64,000 bases of DNA from Nitrosopumilus oxyclinae. Its GTDB lineage: Archaea; Thermoproteota; Nitrososphaeria; Nitrososphaerales; Nitrosopumilaceae. The DNA is taken from assembly GCF_013407165.1 (NCBI RefSeq), contig NZ_CP026994.1, forward strand, positions 770,187 to 834,186, given 5' to 3'. How positions within the stretch are numbered: position 1 is the stretch's first letter; the number at the start of each line of letters is the position of its first letter. The notes beneath the pieces are model-generated. The model did no database searches and was not told where the DNA came from. It saw nothing but the letters and a program-made list of their open reading frames with translations. The translations under genes and the position numbers were made by a program. Positions 32,993 through 41,784 of the stretch are shown in pieces.

Positions 32993-33958
32993 ATGCGTAT
33001 TGCATGTAGTCTAGGTTCATTACTATCCATAGAAGAGGTTCTAAAATGCTCAGAAATTATTTCTAAAACAAATACCGATACAGTATGGGTGCCTGAAACG
33101 TGGGGTATGGAGAATTTCTCAATGCTAGGAGCAGTATCGGCCAAAACAAAAAAACAAAAAATAGGCTCATCAATTATCAACATCTATTCTAGAAGTCCAT
33201 CAACTATTGCTATGGGGGCATCAACAGTTGATACACTATCAAATGGCAGATTAGTACTAGGACTTGGAACAAGTAGCTTACCAATAGTTGAATCATTTCA
33301 TGGAAATAAATTTGAAAAACCATTACAAAGAATGAAAGAATATGTGGAAATAATTCGTCTTGCATTATCAGGAAAACAAGTAAATTATGATGGTCAAATT
33401 TTTAAATTAAATAATTTTACATTACTAATCAAACCACAAAGAAAAGAAATTCCAATTTATCTTGCAGCAATTAATAAAAAAATGGTAGATCTTGCATGGG
33501 AAATTGGCAATGGGGTAATTTTTTACCTTAGACCACTAAATGAAATGAAACAAACTATATCTAAAATGCAATCAAAGAAAAAAATAGATGTGACATGTCA
33601 AATAATTACATGTGTGTCTGAAAATTCTGAAGAAGCAATATTGAGAACAAAAAAGACAGTTGCATTTTATATTTCAGTAGGCGATATTTATCGTAAATTT
33701 TTATCAGATAATGGGTTTCAAAAAGAAACTAGTGAAATTTATGATGAATTTAAAAAATCAGGATTTAAATCAACCCATAATTTGGTAACTGATAGCATGT
33801 TACAATCCCTTGCAATTTCTGGAACATCAGAAGAATGTAAAAAACAATTAAAGAATTTCATCGATATTGGAATTGAGCAACCTATTTTACAATTTAACCC
33901 AATTGGATCCACAATGAATTCATTTGAGTTATTCAAAAAAACATTTTTGGATCAATGA
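32993..33958 (+). CDS. LLM-class (F420/FMN-dependent) oxidoreductase
   Basis: A 321-residue TIM-barrel protein of the bacterial luciferase-like family: TDTVWVPETWGMENFSMLGAVSAKTKKQKIGSSIIN (pieces around residues 23-60), STVDTLSNGRLVLGLG (about 75-90) and IPIYLAAINKKMVDLAWEIGNG. In archaea these proteins generally use F420, as in methylene-tetrahydromethanopterin reductase. The substrate is unknown. It is followed after 1 nt by a thiolase gene and a DUF35 gene, so the oxidoreductase probably acts on an acyl-CoA-linked or lipid-like intermediate (inference). Confidence 0.82.
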   Translation: MRIACSLGSLLSIEEVLKCSEIISKTNTDTVWVPETWGMENFSMLGAVSAKTKKQKIGSSIINIYSRSPSTIAMGASTVDTLSNGRLVLGLGTSSLPIVESFHGNKFEKPLQRMKEYVEIIRLALSGKQVNYDGQIFKLNNFTLLIKPQRKEIPIYLAAINKKMVDLAWEIGNGVIFYLRPLNEMKQTISKMQSKKKIDVTCQIITCVSENSEEAILRTKKTVAFYISVGDIYRKFLSDNGFQKETSEIYDEFKKSGFKSTHNLVTDSMLQSLAISGTSEECKKQLKNFIDIGIEQPILQFNPIGSTMNSFELFKKTFLDQ

Positions 33959-33959
33959 T

Positions 33960-35069
33960 ATGAATAAAGTTGGAATTATAGGATATGGGATCACACCTTT
34001 TACAAAAGAGGATAAAAAAATAGAATCTATTTTATTTGATTCTACAAAAGAATTATTCAAAAACAACTCACATATCAGCAGAAGTGAAATTGATGCTGTT
34101 TTAGTTTCTACAAATAGCAATTCAAAGTACCTCTCCCCAATACTATCTGAAATGGCAGGTATTCAGCCAAAAATAGCCCATTCTATTGAAAATTTATGTA
34201 ATTCAGGCACAAATTCCATTGTTTCAGCATATTCTTACATAGCTTCGGGTCTTGCAGATCTAGTTTTAGTTACAGGTGCTGAAAGATACGATAGTCCAGG
34301 GAGTGTATTGGAGTGGGATAATTCACGTGGAGAATTCAAGCATCCAATTTTTTGGTCTTCAATATTTTCAAAATCATACAAACGGAAATTTGGTATTACA
34401 GATGAACAATTAGCAATAGTTTCAGTAAAAAATCACAAACAAGCAATAGAGAATGAGAATGCATTTTCACATAAAACATTCACAGTTGAGGAGGTAGTGA
34501 ATTCAAAACAACTTACAGATGATCTCAGATTATTAGATTGTTCAAGACCATGTACTGGAAGTGCATCAATTATTCTAGGTTCTGAAGATAAAGTGAAAGA
34601 ACTTTCTGAGAATCCTGTTTGGATAACAGGAATTGGTCAAAAAACAACATCGGCTGGATTTACAAAAAATACTTCATTTACATCCATGGATTCTACCAAA
34701 CAAGCAGGCAATGTAGCATTAAAAATGTCAAAGAAAAATATTTCAGATATTGATGTTATAGAATTGCATGATGCATTTTCAGTTTGCGAACCAATGGCAC
34801 TGGAATCATTAGGATTATCACAAGAAGGAAAGAGTATGGATATGATTAAAGAATTACATGATACTGATAATTTCAAAGTAAACCCAAGAGGGGGTTTAAT
34901 TGGATGCGGTCACCCTCTTGGTGCTACTGGGATTGCTCAAACTATAGAAATTACACAACAACTACAATCAACTGCAAATAAAAGACAAGTAGATAACTCT
35001 AAAACAGGATTGGTTCACAACATGTCAGCAGCTGCAACATCATCTACAGTATTGGTTTTAGAAAAATGA
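33960..35069 (+). CDS. Thiolase-family protein (SCP-x / acetyl-CoA acetyltransferase-like)
   Basis: A 369-residue thiolase fold starting at ATG 33960, 1 nt after the LLM gene stop. The nucleophilic Cys is in SIENLCNSGTNSIVSAY (about residue 78), the His in ELHDAFSVCEPMALE, and the C-terminal catalytic motif is GGLIGCGHPLGATGIAQ, all intact. It belongs to the archaeal non-decarboxylating thiolases that pair with a DUF35 OB-fold protein; that gene follows with a 4-nt overlap. The reaction is acyl transfer between CoA esters, perhaps acetoacetyl-CoA formation or degradation. Confidence 0.88.
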   Translation: MNKVGIIGYGITPFTKEDKKIESILFDSTKELFKNNSHISRSEIDAVLVSTNSNSKYLSPILSEMAGIQPKIAHSIENLCNSGTNSIVSAYSYIASGLADLVLVTGAERYDSPGSVLEWDNSRGEFKHPIFWSSIFSKSYKRKFGITDEQLAIVSVKNHKQAIENENAFSHKTFTVEEVVNSKQLTDDLRLLDCSRPCTGSASIILGSEDKVKELSENPVWITGIGQKTTSAGFTKNTSFTSMDSTKQAGNVALKMSKKNISDIDVIELHDAFSVCEPMALESLGLSQEGKSMDMIKELHDTDNFKVNPRGGLIGCGHPLGATGIAQTIEITQQLQSTANKRQVDNSKTGLVHNMSAAATSSTVLVLEK

Positions 35070-35374
35070 GTTTTGAAAATAAATTGAATGAAGGAATTTT
35101 TTGTATTCCAAAATGCGATAAATGTAAAAAAATCGTATGGCCTGCATCAGAATTTTGCAATCACTGTTTTGGAGAAGTCTCACTAGATGAGGGTAATTTT
35201 GAGGCTAAAATAATTGAATTTTCAGGTAAAAATGAGCAATATTTTTGCCTGGTCGAAATTGAAAAAACGTTTAGAATTATTGCAACTATTTCAAAAATCC
35301 CAGAGGTAGGACAGTCAGTGATAATTTCAAAATGTGGGATTTCTCAAGGGAATTATTTTTTTGAAGTTAGTTAA
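35066..35374 (+). CDS. DUF35 OB-fold / zinc-ribbon acyl-CoA-associated protein
   Basis: A 102-residue protein with a rubredoxin-like zinc ribbon CDKCKKIVWPASEFCNHCFG (about residues 13-32) followed by an OB-fold-like strand region. This is the DUF35 partner that binds CoA and channels intermediates in archaeal thiolase-HMG-CoA synthase complexes. ATGA overlap with the thiolase gene supports a stoichiometric complex. Confidence 0.85.
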   Translation: MSFENKLNEGIFCIPKCDKCKKIVWPASEFCNHCFGEVSLDEGNFEAKIIEFSGKNEQYFCLVEIEKTFRIIATISKIPEVGQSVIISKCGISQGNYFFEVS

Positions 35375-36194
35375 ATTCAGTATAGATGTAAGGGGTTTCT
35401 ACTGTTTGATCAAATGTCCAAATTGTTGGTAGAGATACAGTATCAATTACTTTCAAATTGTGTTTTTCAATCAATGAACTCCACCCACCATTTTCTAAAT
35501 TTCCAGATAATTGTCTTTTAGTATGAGTACCGGCAAAAACAATACATGTGTTCTTTTTTAAATCTGAAATACAATTAATTTTTTCTATAATACTTGTTGC
35601 CAATACATCCCCACCCATTTGTGGAAGACCACCTATGAAAAAAACAGGTTTATTTAATTTTAATTCAGAATAATCTAATTCCAAAGCATCATCACATTTT
35701 GGATTAAAGTCTTGTTTTGTAGATTTACAGATGGTATCTTGTAATTCAACTAAGACATCATCGATTTCAATGCTGTGAGATGTTTGTCCTAAAATAGTTC
35801 CAGAAAAAGCTATTCTCCCATCCCCTGAACCAATATCCACTAATTCAGCATACCCAAGTTCCTTAGCAATACTTGTCATCACATATGCAGACATAATCCA
35901 TGTAGGATAAAATGGCTGACAACTCGAACCATGTTTGATACTGTTTAACCAATATTGGTTAATGTCCCCTTCATAGACAGTACACATGGTTCCATCAATA
36001 TCCTCTTCGTAATGATTAAAGTAAATTGGATTTTTGAGGGCAAACTCATGAAGTTGTTGTAAATGATTTGATGATAATTGGAATTTATCTGAAACAGATG
36101 ATGGAATTACTTCTTGAATATGTGCATTTCCAGAGTAATTTTTGGCAAAATTTCTCTTTACATCAACTAGATTTTGTACTAATTCCTCTAGCAT
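35367..36194 (-). CDS. Class I SAM-dependent methyltransferase-like protein
   Basis: A 275-residue protein with the Rossmann motif I LVDIGSGDGRIAFSGTILG (about residues 115-133), acidic motif II SIEIDDVLVELQD (about 137-149) and motif IV-like FFIGGLPQMGGD. The N-terminal about 100 residues are a separate helical part (NYWLNSIKHGSSCQPFYPTWIMS). The methyl acceptor is unknown. The 3' end overlaps the convergent DUF35 gene by 8 nt. Confidence 0.75.
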   Translation of the reverse strand: MLEELVQNLVDVKRNFAKNYSGNAHIQEVIPSSVSDKFQLSSNHLQQLHEFALKNPIYFNHYEEDIDGTMCTVYEGDINQYWLNSIKHGSSCQPFYPTWIMSAYVMTSIAKELGYAELVDIGSGDGRIAFSGTILGQTSHSIEIDDVLVELQDTICKSTKQDFNPKCDDALELDYSELKLNKPVFFIGGLPQMGGDVLATSIIEKINCISDLKKNTCIVFAGTHTKRQLSGNLENGGWSSLIEKHNLKVIDTVSLPTIWTFDQTVETPYIYTEFN

Positions 36195-36225
36195 AATTTT
36201 TTACATTTAGTCGGGTTTGATAAAC

Positions 36226-36453
36226 TCATTGTAGTTTTTCATCAGTTTTAGATGTTAAAAAAGCAATTTCTTGTTCTATTTTTTTTATTTCACCTATTGT
36301 GATTGTTTGTAATTTTTCTATATTTTTAATTTCATCATTAGAAAGATCCAATATTAGTTCAAAATCTAGATGTTTCAATGTATTTAGATAAGAATTCCTT
36401 TGCTCCAAGAGTTTTTCAATTATTATGTCAAATTCAGACATTCTATAATTCAT
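36226..36453 (-). CDS. Small coiled-coil protein
   Basis: A 75-residue, highly charged, single coiled-coil protein (FDIIIEKLLEQRNSYLNTLKHLDF, IKNIEKLQTITIGEIKKIEQEIAFL). It lies 31 bp upstream of the methyltransferase-like gene on the same strand, possibly an operon. An internal ATG at codon 5 is an alternative start. Confidence 0.55.
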   Translation of the reverse strand: MNYRMSEFDIIIEKLLEQRNSYLNTLKHLDFELILDLSNDEIKNIEKLQTITIGEIKKIEQEIAFLTSKTDEKLQ

Positions 36454-36822
36454 GTTTTCAAGATTTTAAAATATCTATTGTAGTAATTTTTGTTTTAGAA
36501 GACATAATTATTTATTTTCCACTTAGAATTTGCATAGATTGTATTCTAAATATTTTTGAGAAATAGGCACAAGTTGATAATGTACCTTAAACTATCATAC
36601 GACAAGTTTATAGATCGCAAATTCCAACTAATTTAGAAGGTTAGAGATAACAGTATCTAGATTACTGCACATCTTGACTTTCATCTTTTAATTACTCTAT
36701 GAATTCAAATTTTTATGAATATTATTAGATTCTAAAAGGTTAAGATGATTATGGCATTTACACAATAATTTGTCGAGTTATTGTATAATTACCTACTTTA
36801 CTATACACAATAGACGAACAGT
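36454..36822. other. Intergenic region, no convincing gene
   Basis: About 370 bp of A/T-rich DNA between divergent genes. It contains an 18-codon frame (36580-36636, MYLKLSYDKF...) without other support. A CTATACAC box at about 36800 is the likely promoter element for the resolvase-like gene at 36823. I see no RNA gene or repeat. Confidence 0.5.
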
Positions 36823-37404
36823 ATGGTATTGAGATCAAAATTTTCGGCACTAACAGTTACAAAGCAAAAAGAAAATCTACCACCCATTACGAATAATCAA
36901 AGAGCTGCAAGAACACGCAGACAGAGAGGATACCAGTGGGAAGATACGATTGTAAAGCGATTTAATAATACCGATGATTGGAAGGCATTTAGATTAGGCT
37001 CCCCAAGCATAGCATTACCTGATGTATTGGCTGTAAATACTGATAATAGTGCAATCTTTACCATAGAGGCAAAATCAGGAACCAGTACATCTCTTCCAGT
37101 ACCTGCAGATCAAATTGAACGCTGCCTATCCTGGATTAAGACTTTTGATATTTATAAAAAAAGAAATGTTCTATTGGCATTCAAATTTCTATCAAAGAAA
37201 AGAATTGACATTGGAAAATATGAGAATAGAGAATTGAGAGAATATTTCAAAATCTGGGATGAATCTCTAGAAATTACTGACTGCGTGTGTACATATGAAG
37301 GTAAATTTTATGCCAAAATAGAGGGGTCTAGAAAAGAATTATTCCTCAAAGAATGCAAAATGCCATTTAAGACTAAACAACGAACTAGTGCTAAATCAGA
37401 TTAA
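36823..37404 (+). CDS. Hjc-like archaeal Holliday junction resolvase / PD-(D/E)XK nuclease
   Basis: A 193-residue protein. The Hjc signature is visible: RRQRGYQWEDTIVKRF (basic patch with catalytic Glu, about residues 27-42), then SPSIALPDVLAV with the catalytic Asp, then FTIEAKSGTSTSLPV with the ExK motif. It would cut four-way junctions symmetrically in recombination and fork repair. It is longer than canonical Hjc (about 140) because of a basic N-terminus and a C-terminal extension (about residues 140-193). The resolvase assignment is by motif; a related archaeal nuclease is possible. Confidence 0.75.
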   Translation: MVLRSKFSALTVTKQKENLPPITNNQRAARTRRQRGYQWEDTIVKRFNNTDDWKAFRLGSPSIALPDVLAVNTDNSAIFTIEAKSGTSTSLPVPADQIERCLSWIKTFDIYKKRNVLLAFKFLSKKRIDIGKYENRELREYFKIWDESLEITDCVCTYEGKFYAKIEGSRKELFLKECKMPFKTKQRTSAKSD

Positions 37405-37430
37405 TTCTTCAAATCGTTTTTAAGGATAAG

Positions 37431-37895
37431 ATGTCAAGTAGATGCATGTCTGAAGAGAAGATCAATAAAGAATCATCAGAAAATAAGGTAGAATCTTTAC
37501 TTGAAACAGTATCTGATGCCGAAGTAAATTCAAGAATAAGTTTTGAGGAATTTACAGATGAAAGAGCATTAATCAGTCATGACGCATTTGGAAAAAAGCA
37601 AATGAAGATCAAAGTACTAGAAGTTTCAGATGAAAATCCAGTACTAAAATGGAAGTTCGGTGATCGTGTAAAAGTTACTAAGATCATGGTAACCATCAAA
37701 CATCTTACAACACAACAAGTTGAAGAGGCAGAATTTGATATCGAAGCAATTGAAAGAGAATTAGCTGAAAAAAGACATTACTCTTCTACAAATAGATGGA
37801 TACCAGCAGAAGATATCAAAAATGGTTATGTAGTAGGATCAAAACATACCAGATTAATCAGTGATGCTTCAGCATTAGATTACATAATTTTTTGA
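37431..37895 (+). CDS. Conserved hypothetical protein
   Basis: A 154-residue protein (149 if the ATG at 37446 is used). After an acidic N-terminus it has a compact alpha/beta segment: KMKIKVLEVSDENPVLKWKFGDRVKVTKIMVTIKHL (pieces), with a helix AEFDIEAIERELAEKR and ending STNRWIPAEDIKNGYVVGSKHT. No metal, nucleotide or membrane motif. It is 26 nt downstream of the resolvase-like gene and may be co-transcribed. Confidence 0.6.
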   Translation: MSSRCMSEEKINKESSENKVESLLETVSDAEVNSRISFEEFTDERALISHDAFGKKQMKIKVLEVSDENPVLKWKFGDRVKVTKIMVTIKHLTTQQVEEAEFDIEAIERELAEKRHYSSTNRWIPAEDIKNGYVVGSKHTRLISDASALDYIIF

Positions 37896-37965
37896 TTATT
37901 TATCAATCCAATATGTGAATAAATTAGCTGAAAACATTATAAACTCAAGTTATTGAAAAAACAAT

Positions 37966-38283
37966 ATGAGTTCTAAAGAATTCGAAGTGAATGGAACAGA
38001 TTACAAGATAGTTCTAACTGAGCAAGTAATCGGTCATGTCAATAATTTAAAAGATCTTTACAATGCAGCTTATGAAGACCCTGAAAGTTTCGAAGATGTA
38101 AGTTCTGAAATTTCAAATACCATTACAGAAATTGCAAGTACAATAGAACCAGAAGCTGAAGATAGCGATTTAGATGGAATCATCCAAGAGATCATCAAAG
38201 CAGTAGAGCATAAAGCAGATGAAATTAAAAAAGAATTGGAAGATAGACCAGCAAAAAAAACAAAATCAAAATCAAAAAAATAG
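37966..38283 (+). CDS. Small acidic protein with lysine-rich tail
   Basis: A 105-residue protein that is acidic and helical (YEDPESFEDVSSEISNTITEIASTIE), ending in a basic tail KKTKSKSKK. The charge split resembles the protein at 23755, in reversed order. No family recognised. Confidence 0.6.
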   Translation: MSSKEFEVNGTDYKIVLTEQVIGHVNNLKDLYNAAYEDPESFEDVSSEISNTITEIASTIEPEAEDSDLDGIIQEIIKAVEHKADEIKKELEDRPAKKTKSKSKK

Positions 38284-38352
38284 TCACATTTTGACCATAA
38301 ACTCATAAAAAATTGGGGGATAAATTATATTCTAAATCATACAACCAATATC

Positions 38353-38469
38353 ATGTCAAGTAGCTGCGAATGTGGGATCTGTGGTCATCATAGTGAGGCA
38401 GAATGTCGTGAAAAAGAATGTAAATGCTGTTTGAATTTCCATGAAAGATCTGGACCAAAACGAAAATAA
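38353..38469 (+). CDS. Tiny Cys-rich protein
   Basis: A 38-residue protein with seven Cys: CECGICGHHSEAECREKECK then CCLNFHE. Cys/His spacing suits one or two zinc sites. It is convergent with, and 2 nt from, another Cys-rich mini-gene on the other strand. Confidence 0.65.
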   Translation: MSSSCECGICGHHSEAECREKECKCCLNFHERSGPKRK

Positions 38470-38471
38470 AA

Positions 38472-38579
38472 TTAATTATCCTTTTTGAAACAACTACATT
38501 TTTTGGACATGTGTCTATTACATCCAAAAAGTTTATGATCACGGCAACCACATAGAATGCATTTTTTTCCATTTGTCAT
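38472..38579 (-). CDS. Tiny Cys-rich protein
   Basis: A 35-residue protein with KCILCGCRDHKLFGCNRH then KKCSCFKK, six Cys plus His residues, likely zinc-binding. Its ATG overlaps the TGA of the upstream 124-residue gene (ATGA), so the two are co-translated. Confidence 0.65.
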   Translation of the reverse strand: MTNGKKCILCGCRDHKLFGCNRHMSKKCSCFKKDN

Positions 38580-38950
38580 ATCTTTTCTACTAAATCCTCC
38601 ATACTGTCTATCATTTTTTTATCTTCTAATGCTTCAAGAATTTTAAATCTCATATTTTTCACTCGGTGTACATCATTTGAATATAATGGAGCCATTGTTT
38701 CAATCTCCTTTTCAAAAAAATAATTTTCTAAATAATGAGTAAATTTAGATTTTAATTTTTTAAAATCAGAATGGCTGATTTTATATTCATCAATATTGTT
38801 AGTTATCACCTTAAGAAACCCATTAATTTTTAACATCTCTTTCTTGATGTTATCAAGATCTCCAGGTTTATCTTGAATTTCTTTAAGGATATGATATGAT
38901 TCAAGAGTTTGAGAAATAATCTTCTTGAGATGTTCATTGTATGTGACCAC
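38576..38950 (-). CDS. Hypothetical helical protein
   Basis: A 124-residue protein, almost fully helical and charged (VTYNEHLKKIISQTLESYHI, SDFKKLKSKFTHYLENYFFEK). No Cys and no membrane helix. It is followed with a 4-nt overlap by the Cys-rich mini-gene, suggesting a joint role. Family unknown. Confidence 0.6.
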   Translation of the reverse strand: MVTYNEHLKKIISQTLESYHILKEIQDKPGDLDNIKKEMLKINGFLKVITNNIDEYKISHSDFKKLKSKFTHYLENYFFEKEIETMAPLYSNDVHRVKNMRFKILEALEDKKMIDSMEDLVEKI

Positions 38951-39055
38951 ATTTGTAGTGGATAAACATCCAATCTAAAGTTTAGCAAATATGGTAAAGC
39001 TCAATCAATTTTTACATGATTTCCTTTAAATTATCACCGATTATCTAAAATTACT

Positions 39056-40393
39056 ATGCAAGGGGACGCCTATCTCAAGTGTATTGATCCACAATGTGGG
39101 TTAGAATATCCAATTGAAAACACAAATGTTCAATGTGAGAAAGGGCATCTTTTAGATGTAAAATACAAAAATAAACCATCTCCAAAACTCAAAGAAGTTT
39201 TTTACAAGAGACGGGATTCTGAAAATAGTATATTTAATGAAAGTGGAGTTTGGAGATTTAGAGATTTACTAAATTTTTGTCAAATCGATACTGAAAATCT
39301 AGAAGAATGTTCAAAATATCTAGTTTCATTAGATGGAGCGGAAGGAAGACAATCAAAACCATACAGGATGTCAAAAGCTGCAAATTTCATAGATATTTCA
39401 AACGATAATTTGTGGTTACAGCCTGAAGGATACAATCCAAGTGGCTCGTTCAAAGATAATGGAATGGCAACAGCAGTGACTCATGCTAAAATGATAGGTG
39501 CCAAAAAAATTGTTTGTGCATCAACTGGAAATACATCTGCTTCAGCTGGAATGTTTGCAGCAAATGAAGGAATAAACTGTGACGTGTATATTCCTGCAGG
39601 TCAAATAGCCCCAGGTAAACTAAGTCAAGCATATCAATTTGGAGCACAAATTATAGAAGTTGATGGTAATTTTGATGAGGCATTAAAACAATCCTTAGAT
39701 GATGCACAAAATCATGATGGATACACAGTCAATTCAATTAATCCATTTAGAATCGAAGGGCAAAAAACAATTCCATTTAGAGCATTAGAATATTTGAATT
39801 GGGAAGCACCTGATTGGATAGTATATCCAGGAGGAGCATTAGGAAATACTTCAAGTTGCGGTAAAGCATTAATGGAATTATATGAATGGGGATGGATTAA
39901 AAAAATTCCAAGAATTGCAGTAATCAATTCAGAAGGTGCAAGTACATTATCTGATTTGTATAATGGAAAATTTGAAAATGAAGAATTAAGATGGAATAAA
40001 GGTAATCCAAATACAGGACTAATTTCAAGATATTATGATCATTTAGATAAAGAAGGATTAAGACCAAAAACTAAAGCTACTGCAATACAAATTGGTAGAC
40101 CTGCAAATATTTTGAAAGGATTACGTGCATTAGAATTCACTAACGGTGTTGCAACAACAGTTACAGATTCTGAAATGTTAGATGGAATGTCAGTTGTCGG
40201 TCTAAATGGATTTGATTGTGAAATGGCATCCGGTGCATCAGTAGCTGGAATTAAAAAATTGATTAATGATGGGATTATTAAAAAAGATGAAGTAGTAGTA
40301 GGAATCCTTACGGGTAGACAAAAAGATGCAATGATACCAGTGGATTACCATAAAAATCCTGAGAACAAATTTGCAATCCCGCCCAAAAATTAG
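39056..40393 (+). CDS. thrC: Threonine synthase
   Basis: A 445-residue PLP enzyme converting O-phosphohomoserine to threonine. The N-terminal part has a zinc-ribbon-like CIDPQCGLEYPIENTNVQC. The PLP lysine is in NPSGSFKDNGMATAV (about residue 137), then ASTGNTSASAGMFAAN and YPGGALGNTSSCGKAL. The C-terminal substrate region ends in VVGILTGRQKD. Normal length. A TTTAAA box at 39025-39030 lies 26-31 nt before the ATG, so the transcript is leaderless. Its product is the substrate of the ammonia-lyase at 28062. Confidence 0.92.
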   Translation: MQGDAYLKCIDPQCGLEYPIENTNVQCEKGHLLDVKYKNKPSPKLKEVFYKRRDSENSIFNESGVWRFRDLLNFCQIDTENLEECSKYLVSLDGAEGRQSKPYRMSKAANFIDISNDNLWLQPEGYNPSGSFKDNGMATAVTHAKMIGAKKIVCASTGNTSASAGMFAANEGINCDVYIPAGQIAPGKLSQAYQFGAQIIEVDGNFDEALKQSLDDAQNHDGYTVNSINPFRIEGQKTIPFRALEYLNWEAPDWIVYPGGALGNTSSCGKALMELYEWGWIKKIPRIAVINSEGASTLSDLYNGKFENEELRWNKGNPNTGLISRYYDHLDKEGLRPKTKATAIQIGRPANILKGLRALEFTNGVATTVTDSEMLDGMSVVGLNGFDCEMASGASVAGIKKLINDGIIKKDEVVVGILTGRQKDAMIPVDYHKNPENKFAIPPKN

Positions 40394-40530
40394 CCTTAAT
40401 TACTCTAAAGCAATTTTTATCTCAAGAGTTAAATCCATGTTTTGTAAATGACCAACAACCAAAAGATGGTGCAAAAAAACTAAATGAGTAATTGTAATAG
40501 TTGTTCTAAGAAATTTTCTAGGAGAATATC

Positions 40531-41784
40531 ATGGTAGATTTATGGGTTGAAATTACAGCGTTAGCTGTATTAATCGGACTGTCTGGATTTTTCAGCGGTC
40601 TGGAAGTAGCACTTGTTGGAGTAAGAAAATCCAAAGTAGTTCAATTATTTAATGAAGGTAAAAAAGGTTCTAAAGCACTCTACAAATTAAAAATGAATCC
40701 TAGTTGGATGATGTCCAGTGTAAATCTTGGAAATAATTTGGTAAATGTAGGTGCATCAGCACTAGCAACAAGTCTTGCAATCAGATTATTTGGAGATGAT
40801 GGATTGGGGATTGCAGTTGGAATAATGACATTTTTAATTCTAGTATTTGGAGAAATCACCCCAAAAACATATTGTAATGCCAATTCAACTAAAATTGCAT
40901 TAAGGTATTCTCCAGTATTACTTGTGTTTAGTTATGTATTCTATCCAGTAGTAAAATTTTTTGAGATTATAACTAAAGGAGTTGTAAAAATGACTGGTAG
41001 TAGTTCCACCCCACCACCAATAACTGAAGAAGAAATCAGAGGAGTGATTGATCAAGGTTTGGAAGAAAAAGCATTGGAAAAAGATGAAATGGAATTAGTC
41101 CATGGTGCTTTGAAATTCGATGATACTGTAATTCGTTCAGTTATGACTCCAAGAACTAAGATGTTCACATTAAATTCTAAAATGTTACTTTTTGAAGCAT
41201 TACCTCAAATTAACCAAAGTGGACATTCACGAATTCCAATTTACGGGGATACGAGTGATGACATTGTCGGATTTATTCATGTAAGAGATGTCCTCAAAGA
41301 ACTAGAACGAGACAACAAAATGACTAGTCTTGAAAAAATTGCAAGAAAACCAGTATTTGCATCTCAAGAAAAAATGGTGAGTGGATTATTGAAAGAGATG
41401 AAGGGTAGAAAAACACACATGGCAATTGTAGTTGATGAACATGGAGGTGTAGAAGGGTTAGTTACTCTAGAAGATCTTCTCGAAGAAATAGTAGGTGAAA
41501 TTGAAGATGAAACAGATTTGACTAGACAAGCAGATTTTGAAAGAATTGATCAAAATACAATTGTTACAAATGGAGATATAGAGATTGACAAAATTAATGA
41601 AATTTTTAAAACGAATGTTCCAGAAGGAGATGACTATGCATCACTAAATGGATTATTGCATGAGAGATTACAAGATATTCCCCAAGAAGGAGATAAAGTA
41701 GAAGTAAATGAATTAAGAATAATCGTAGAAAAAGTTTCAAAAAATATTCCTAAAAAAATTAGAATTGAAAAAATTAAAACTTAA
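40531..41784 (+). CDS. CNNM/CorC-type transporter-associated protein (DUF21-CBS-CBS-CorC_HlyC)
   Basis: A 417-residue membrane protein. The N-terminal DUF21 domain (about residues 5-165) has three to four membrane helices (LAVLIGLSGFFSGLEVALVG, IAVGIMTFLILVFGEITPKTY). Two CBS domains follow (about 195-310), with VMTPRTKMFTLN and MAIVVDEHGGVEGLVTLEDLLEEIVGEI, and the CorC_HlyC domain (about 330-410) has VTNGDIEIDKINEIF. Family members are implicated in Mg2+ or other metal efflux. The 3' end overlaps the convergent GAPDH gene by 4 nt. Confidence 0.88.
   Translation: MVDLWVEITALAVLIGLSGFFSGLEVALVGVRKSKVVQLFNEGKKGSKALYKLKMNPSWMMSSVNLGNNLVNVGASALATSLAIRLFGDDGLGIAVGIMTFLILVFGEITPKTYCNANSTKIALRYSPVLLVFSYVFYPVVKFFEIITKGVVKMTGSSSTPPPITEEEIRGVIDQGLEEKALEKDEMELVHGALKFDDTVIRSVMTPRTKMFTLNSKMLLFEALPQINQSGHSRIPIYGDTSDDIVGFIHVRDVLKELERDNKMTSLEKIARKPVFASQEKMVSGLLKEMKGRKTHMAIVVDEHGGVEGLVTLEDLLEEIVGEIEDETDLTRQADFERIDQNTIVTNGDIEIDKINEIFKTNVPEGDDYASLNGLLHERLQDIPQEGDKVEVNELRIIVEKVSKNIPKKIRIEKIKT

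Noticed and set aside
36580..36636. 18-codon frame in the 370-bp intergenic region
   Set aside because: There is no ribosome site or well-placed TATA box, and the length is within chance expectation.
40484..40537. 17-codon frame with CNSC before the CBS-domain membrane protein gene
   Set aside because: It overlaps the start of the next gene and has only one Cys pair; chance is likely.
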